A stretch of 64,000 nt of DNA from Flammeovirgaceae bacterium UBA2338 (GTDB lineage Bacteria; Bacteroidota; Bacteroidia; Cytophagales; Cyclobacteriaceae), in the NCBI GenBank assembly GCA_002344795.1, contig DDUM01000084.1, positions 21,173 through 85,172 on the forward strand, read 5' to 3'. The notes beneath the pieces are model-generated. The model made no database searches, was not told where the DNA came from, and was given only the letters and a program-made list of their open reading frames with translations. The position numbers and the translations under genes are program-made. Shown one piece after another: positions 60,148 to 64,000 of this stretch (the stretch's first letter is position 1; each line of letters begins with the position of its first letter).

Positions 60148-61407
60148 ATGAGCAAGATTTTCACCTTTTTCATTTTTGTTTCTTTTAGTTTTTCTTCTTT
60201 CGGACAAGTCTTTGAAGAGGTGGTGCGTGGAAAACTTGACTTACGAAATTGGAATCCGGATACACAACCTGTTGTTTCGTTGGATGGGGAATGGATATTT
60301 CAGTGGGAGCAATTGCTTACCTGGAATGAACTGGCAAATGGAAGTAAGACCTATGCGGATTTCTCCACACCGTGGAGTGAGCAGCTTATCAATGGAAATA
60401 AACTCCCTAATAACGGATTTGCCACCTATGGTATGGAAATTATACTTCCAATAGGAACAGAAGAAATATCGCTTCAGGTACCTGCCTTTTTCAACAGCTA
60501 TTTACTGTGGATTAATGATGTGTTGATTTGTTCTAATGGAACAGTCGGATTAAACAAAACGGAAGAAGTGCCTGAATGGAAGCCTCAATCTGTCAATGTG
60601 AAACTACAAAGCAATACAGTACATGTTGTTCTTCAAATCTCTAATTTTCAAGATACAAGAGGAGGAGCCGCCCAGATTATAAAAATTTCAAATGGCACTA
60701 AACTTATCCAAATCAGTGCACGTGATAATATAACCGGGTCTATCGTATTCCTGATTTTTATTGTGATTGGTGTTGTAGGTATCCTGGTATATTATATTTC
60801 ACGCCAGAAAAATATTCTTTTTTATTCATTGGTGGCAATTACTTTCTCGATTCGATTCCTCTTTTCTGATATGTATCTTCACTATGATATTATACCCTTT
60901 GAAATCCCGTGGGGCATAGCCGTTAGAGTTGAATATGCGACTATCCCACTTATTGTTATTTGGAGTGTTTTATTTTTGGCGGGACAGTACCCTAATGAAT
61001 TCAAAAAACCTGTTCGTAGTTTTTTCCTTTTAGCCAGTGGGCTCTTCCTTATTTTGAATATTTTTATTGGATTCCAATTCATTTCCCAATTGCTTTTATT
61101 TATGCAGGTTACCTCGTTGGCTTTTCTTGTTTATTCTATTTTCGCTATTATCAGTGCGCTGCTATACGAGAGAGTAGGAGCCTGGTTATCGGCTCTCGGT
61201 CTAGCTATTTTTGTATTGGTTGGGTTTTATAACATTGCCATAATCGTATCGGGTGGCGAACTCAATCGAATTATTATTTATGTAGGTTATACCATTGCAC
61301 TATTATTAAATGCCCTATCGCTTTTTTATCGTACTGAAGAACGAATTGCTAAGGAAGCACGTAATAAACTTAGTTATTCTGATTTTTATTTGGATACTGA
61401 CAAGTAG
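60148..61407 (+). CDS. 7TMR-DISM receptor without output domain
   Basis: 419 residues. Signal peptide (SFSSFGQ). Extracytoplasmic jelly-roll domain (about 25-190) with SLDGEWIFQWEQLL and ILPIGTEEISLQVPAFFNSYLLWINDVLICSNG, of the 7TMR-DISM extracellular type that binds carbohydrate-like ligands. Seven membrane helices (about 195-400) follow. Members usually carry a kinase, guanylate-cyclase or HTH output; this one ends 20 residues after the last helix (TEERIAKEARNKLSYSDFYLDTDK). It may signal through a separate partner. No kinase gene is adjacent. Confidence 0.8.
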   Translation: MSKIFTFFIFVSFSFSSFGQVFEEVVRGKLDLRNWNPDTQPVVSLDGEWIFQWEQLLTWNELANGSKTYADFSTPWSEQLINGNKLPNNGFATYGMEIILPIGTEEISLQVPAFFNSYLLWINDVLICSNGTVGLNKTEEVPEWKPQSVNVKLQSNTVHVVLQISNFQDTRGGAAQIIKISNGTKLIQISARDNITGSIVFLIFIVIGVVGILVYYISRQKNILFYSLVAITFSIRFLFSDMYLHYDIIPFEIPWGIAVRVEYATIPLIVIWSVLFLAGQYPNEFKKPVRSFFLLASGLFLILNIFIGFQFISQLLLFMQVTSLAFLVYSIFAIISALLYERVGAWLSALGLAIFVLVGFYNIAIIVSGGELNRIIIYVGYTIALLLNALSLFYRTEERIAKEARNKLSYSDFYLDTDK

Positions 61408-61500
61408 CTGACAATGTTTATCACCTAAATTAGTATCCATACACTGGGTTTTTGCGTTTGTAATTGAGTACAACTACCTTGAAAATTAAACATTTGAATT

Positions 61501-62172
61501 ATGCATAAGTCATGGATCGGTTTCAGTGTTGTAGCTATGGTTATACTCTTTATCAGTTGTGGTGGCAATACCACAACAAATAATGAAACGGAGGTAGAGC
61601 AAAACAGTGATGTGCGCAAAATTGAATTGAAAGCACCTGAAGGTAAGGCCATCGCTGCATTTGCAGAAGGGTGTTTTTGGTGTTCTGAGCATATCTTCGA
61701 GGCAGTGGTTGGGGTTGATTCTGCCGTATCAGGGTATGCAGGTGGTAAAACCAAGAATCCTACTTATGAACGGGTCAACACAGAGACAACAGGCCACGCG
61801 GAAACGGTATTGGTTTATTATGATCCTTCTGTAATCACTTATGAGGAGCTGACCAAAGTGTTTTTTACATCCCATGACCCTACAACAAAAGATCGGCAGG
61901 GGCCGGATGTAGGTTCTTCCTACAGATCGATATTATTCTATATGTCGCCAGCTGAATTGGACATTGCCGTGGACGCAAAGAGGACGTTTGACGAATCTGG
62001 GATGTTTAAAAATAAAATTGTCAGTGAGATCATGCCACTCAAGGAGTTCTACAGAGCGGAAGGCTACCACCAGGATTACATTGAACATAACCCTGGTAGT
62101 CCTTATGTGATTGGTGTTTCTATTCCCCGTTACGAGTTGTTTAAAAAAACATACAAAGGAAAATTGAAATAA
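61501..62172 (+). CDS. msrA: Peptide-methionine (S)-S-oxide reductase MsrA, lipoprotein
   Basis: 223 residues with a lipoprotein signal (lipid Cys20 in ILFISC) before the MsrA domain. The catalytic Cys58 is in EGCFWCSEHIFEAV, and the second cysteine Cys61 makes the CxxC-like GCFWC variant. Other family segments are VDSAVSGYAGG, TGHAETVLVYYDPS, FFTSHDPTTKDRQGPDVGSSYRS and EFYRAEGYHQDY. It repairs oxidised methionine in envelope proteins, a role that fits its lipid anchor. No msrB is adjacent in this window. Confidence 0.92.
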   Translation: MHKSWIGFSVVAMVILFISCGGNTTTNNETEVEQNSDVRKIELKAPEGKAIAAFAEGCFWCSEHIFEAVVGVDSAVSGYAGGKTKNPTYERVNTETTGHAETVLVYYDPSVITYEELTKVFFTSHDPTTKDRQGPDVGSSYRSILFYMSPAELDIAVDAKRTFDESGMFKNKIVSEIMPLKEFYRAEGYHQDYIEHNPGSPYVIGVSIPRYELFKKTYKGKLK

Positions 62173-62178
62173 TTCAGA

Positions 62179-63606
62179 TTACTTTCTGTAATCCAATGCA
62201 GGTTTTCTATTACCCAACAGGGCCTCATATTTAAAGTCAGGACCTCTTCTTTCGTTGAATTCCTTCCTGGCTTCTTCCAATAGTTTTGGATTGCTCATCA
62301 AGTCAATGGCGGTGAGTGCCATTGTTTTGGCTGCTACCATCATGCCTTTGTACCCAATGGGAGTTCCACCTGAGGCAACAGCTTGCCAACTGTGTGCGGG
62401 TGTGCCGGGTACCCAGGTGGCTGCACGCATGGCTACCACAGGTACAGTCCAACTTACATCCCCAGTATCTGCCGAGGCTTTTCCATCCTCATGTTTCATT
62501 GGTTGTACCTTACTTGCTTCTGCTATAGCAGGAGGTGTGCCAGGTAGCGTTTTCTGTAATTTCTCAGCAAAGGCTATGTCTTCTGCTGAATAGTTTACTC
62601 CGCCTACTTTGGTAAGATTGGCATGCATGACTTTTGAAAGTGATTCACTGGGCAATCTATCGTAAGTACCTCCGATGATTTCAAATTCCATTTCTGTTTC
62701 AGTACCCATAGCCGCACCCTCCGCGCATTTGATCACACGATTCCACATGGACCTCACTTCTTCCCGATTTTGATGGCGGATGACATAATACACCTCTGCA
62801 TTGGCTGGCACGATGTTAGGAGCATCTCCTCCTTTTGTGATGGAATAATGAATGCGGCTTCCTTCCGTTGTGTGTTCCCGCATCATGTTCACCATGTCGT
62901 TCATGGCTTCTACACCATCAAGGGCTGATCGACCACGTTCCGGTGCAGCCGCTGCATGTGAAGAAACACCTTTGAATCTGAACTTTCCTGAAATAGTAGC
63001 CAGGTTGGTGCTTGGATTACAAGCATTGGCATCACCGGCATGCCAGCTTACAACCGCGTCAACGTCATTGAACAAACCTTCTCTTACCATATATACTTTT
63101 CCCGATCCACCTTCCTCAGCGGGTGTGCCATAAAATCTTATGGTTCCTGATTTTTTATTATTCACCAACCATTCTTTTACTCCAATAGCAGCAGCTGCCG
63201 ATCCCGTTCCGAAAAGGTGATGACCACAAGCCTGGCCAGGTGCTCCTTCCACGCGGGGTTGTTTCACGGGTACTGCCTCTTGCGACATGCCGGGGAGCGC
63301 ATCGAATTCTCCCAAAATACCAATGACAGGTTTGCCTGTACCATAAGTGGCAGTAAATGCTGTCGGAATTCCAGCTACGCCACTTTCAATTTTAAATCCG
63401 GCTTTTTCCAATTCACCTTTTAGTAGGGCTGAGCTCTTTTCTTCCAGGTAGCCTAGCTCAGGGTTTTCCCAAATCTGTTTGGCTACTTTTGTGAATTCAT
63501 TGGCTTGGGCATCCAGTGATTGAATTACCTTGTCTTTGTCTTTTTGAGCAAAGACCATAAGATTAAGTGTGAGTAATAGGGTGAGGAGTATCGTTATTCG
63601 TTTCAT
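62179..63606 (-). CDS. M20D/AbgB-like amidohydrolase (p-aminobenzoyl-glutamate hydrolase family), exported
   Basis: 475 residues with a signal peptide (LLTLNLMVFAQ). Zinc site and dimerisation parts of the M20D family: PGQACGHHLFGTGSAAAA, PAEEGGSGKVYMVR, VVSWHAGDANAC, GVSSHAAAAPERGRSALDGVEAM and SADTGDVSWTVP. AbgB-type enzymes cleave p-aminobenzoyl-glutamate or similar amides. Exported versions with the ending PGTPAHSWQAVASGG are common in Bacteroidota. A close paralogue lies 23 bp upstream on the same strand, so the two probably form one operon. Confidence 0.9.
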   Translation of the reverse strand: MKRITILLTLLLTLNLMVFAQKDKDKVIQSLDAQANEFTKVAKQIWENPELGYLEEKSSALLKGELEKAGFKIESGVAGIPTAFTATYGTGKPVIGILGEFDALPGMSQEAVPVKQPRVEGAPGQACGHHLFGTGSAAAAIGVKEWLVNNKKSGTIRFYGTPAEEGGSGKVYMVREGLFNDVDAVVSWHAGDANACNPSTNLATISGKFRFKGVSSHAAAAPERGRSALDGVEAMNDMVNMMREHTTEGSRIHYSITKGGDAPNIVPANAEVYYVIRHQNREEVRSMWNRVIKCAEGAAMGTETEMEFEIIGGTYDRLPSESLSKVMHANLTKVGGVNYSAEDIAFAEKLQKTLPGTPPAIAEASKVQPMKHEDGKASADTGDVSWTVPVVAMRAATWVPGTPAHSWQAVASGGTPIGYKGMMVAAKTMALTAIDLMSNPKLLEEARKEFNERRGPDFKYEALLGNRKPALDYRK

Positions 63607-63629
63607 GTCCTGGATTTATATCGCGTTAG

Positions 63630-64000
63630 TTATTTTGTTTTCCTTATGTCTAAGGGAGGAGGAATGTCTCCCACTAAAGATTCGTATTTGAAATTGGGGC
63701 CACGTTTTTCATTGAATTCCTTTTTAGATGCCTCCAACAGTTTGCTGTCGGTAAACAAATCCATGGCAGTAAGGGTAAGTGTTTTGGCAGCTACCATCAT
63801 TCCTTTATGGCCAATAGTGGAGCCAGTACATGCTACTGCCTGCCAGCTATGACCTGGAGTACCTGGTACATAGGTTGCAGCTGTCATTCCACCTGTAGGA
63901 ACTACCCAACTCACATCGCCTGTATCTGCAGAAGCATTGGTGTGGCTATAGCCAAATGGTTGTATTTGTGCCGCACTGGATATGGGTACCCCGCTTGAAC
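63630..64000 (-). CDS. M20D/AbgB-like amidohydrolase paralogue (N-terminus beyond window edge)
   Basis: Only the last 122 codons are present; the frame is open to base 64000, with upstream residues such as FGYSHTNASADTGDVSWVVP. It shares SADTGDVSW, PGTPGHSWQAVA, GHKGMMVAAKTLTLTAMDL and EFNEKRGPNFKYESLVG with the downstream gene, showing an old tandem duplication. An apparent GTG start at 63914 is an internal valine codon, not the real start. Its stop is 23 bp before the paralogue's ATG. Confidence 0.87.
   Translation of the reverse strand, partial: SSGVPISSAAQIQPFGYSHTNASADTGDVSWVVPTGGMTAATYVPGTPGHSWQAVACTGSTIGHKGMMVAAKTLTLTAMDLFTDSKLLEASKKEFNEKRGPNFKYESLVGDIPPPLDIRKTK

Noticed and set aside
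1..64000. tRNA, rRNA, phage, toxin-antitoxin or defence genes
   Set aside because: I looked for tRNA TPsiC-type motifs, integrases, restriction or Cas-like proteins and found none; the Xre gene has no adjacent toxin.

Overview
The window is chromosomal DNA from a member of the Bacteroidota, most likely order Cytophagales (Cyclobacteriaceae-like). The evidence is gene content typical of that group: DUF5916, TapB, DUF3078 and DUF6159 proteins, a TonB-dependent receptor with a carboxypeptidase-regulatory N-terminal domain, a lone double-FtsX permease and many lipoproteins with a ...C lipobox. Several genes also carry the Bacteroidota -7 promoter motif TAnnTTTG (three times as TATCTTTG), and Shine-Dalgarno sequences are mostly absent. 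I see no rRNA, tRNA, CRISPR array, phage or transposase gene. About 52 protein genes are supported, two of them cut by the window edges.

Layout. 0-2.9 kb: an A/T-rich operon of a YtcJ-like amidohydrolase (5' truncated) and two short-chain dehydrogenases. 3-13.6 kb: mixed metabolism and stress genes (KAS III-like synthase, DUF5916 outer-membrane protein, GreA-like factor, SMR exporter, M28 peptidase lipoprotein, 14-TM MFS exporter, DoxX, nitrobindin-like protein, PLP homeostasis protein). 13.9-26.8 kb: FtsX permease, two envelope proteins, a TsdA-like dihaem cytochrome c, OsmC, Na/Pi symporter, beta-carbonic anhydrase, orphan histidine kinase, universal stress protein and a DUF3592 protein. 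26.9-32.7 kb: ABC-F ATPase, then a gene-poor stretch in which an Xre-type regulator and a luciferase-like oxidoreductase alternate with three copies of one structured non-coding repeat, followed by a Tat-type dienelactone hydrolase. 32.7-38.4 kb: topoisomerase IB with a MITE-like element in its leader, TauE/SafE permease, DUF2071 protein and a tandem duplication of terC. 38.4-48.4 kb: patatin, DUF2461, GH29 fucosidase, a 1048-residue Asp-box propeller protein and a P1B-4 metal ATPase. 48.5-55.7 kb (minus strand): M14 carboxypeptidase, TonB-dependent receptor, metzincin-like lipoprotein and DUF3078 protein. 55.9-64 kb: MscL, cyclophilin lipoprotein overlapping a MetX-like hydrolase, amidohydrolase lipoprotein, CBS protein, 7TMR-DISM receptor, MsrA lipoprotein and two tandem M20/AbgB-type amidohydrolases (the second cut by the edge).

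Overall the window looks like the core or soft-core genome of a heterotrophic, probably particle- or polymer-degrading aerobe. It has many secreted or periplasmic hydrolases (M28, M14, M20, GH29, patatin, amidohydrolases), envelope maintenance (MscL, FtsX, Na/Pi) and oxidative or metal stress functions (MsrA, OsmC, P1B-4 ATPase, TerC). The most unusual material is non-coding: (i) a repeat-gene-repeat-gene-repeat array at 28.7-31.5 kb whose repeats share a conserved, mutually exclusive pairing pattern; (ii) a legible scar of a 1.3-kb tandem duplication around terC, with decayed fragments of both flanking genes; (iii) a 135-bp MITE-like element in front of topoisomerase IB; and (iv) a 63-bp near-perfect palindrome between convergent genes. 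No complete new multi-gene system is evident.
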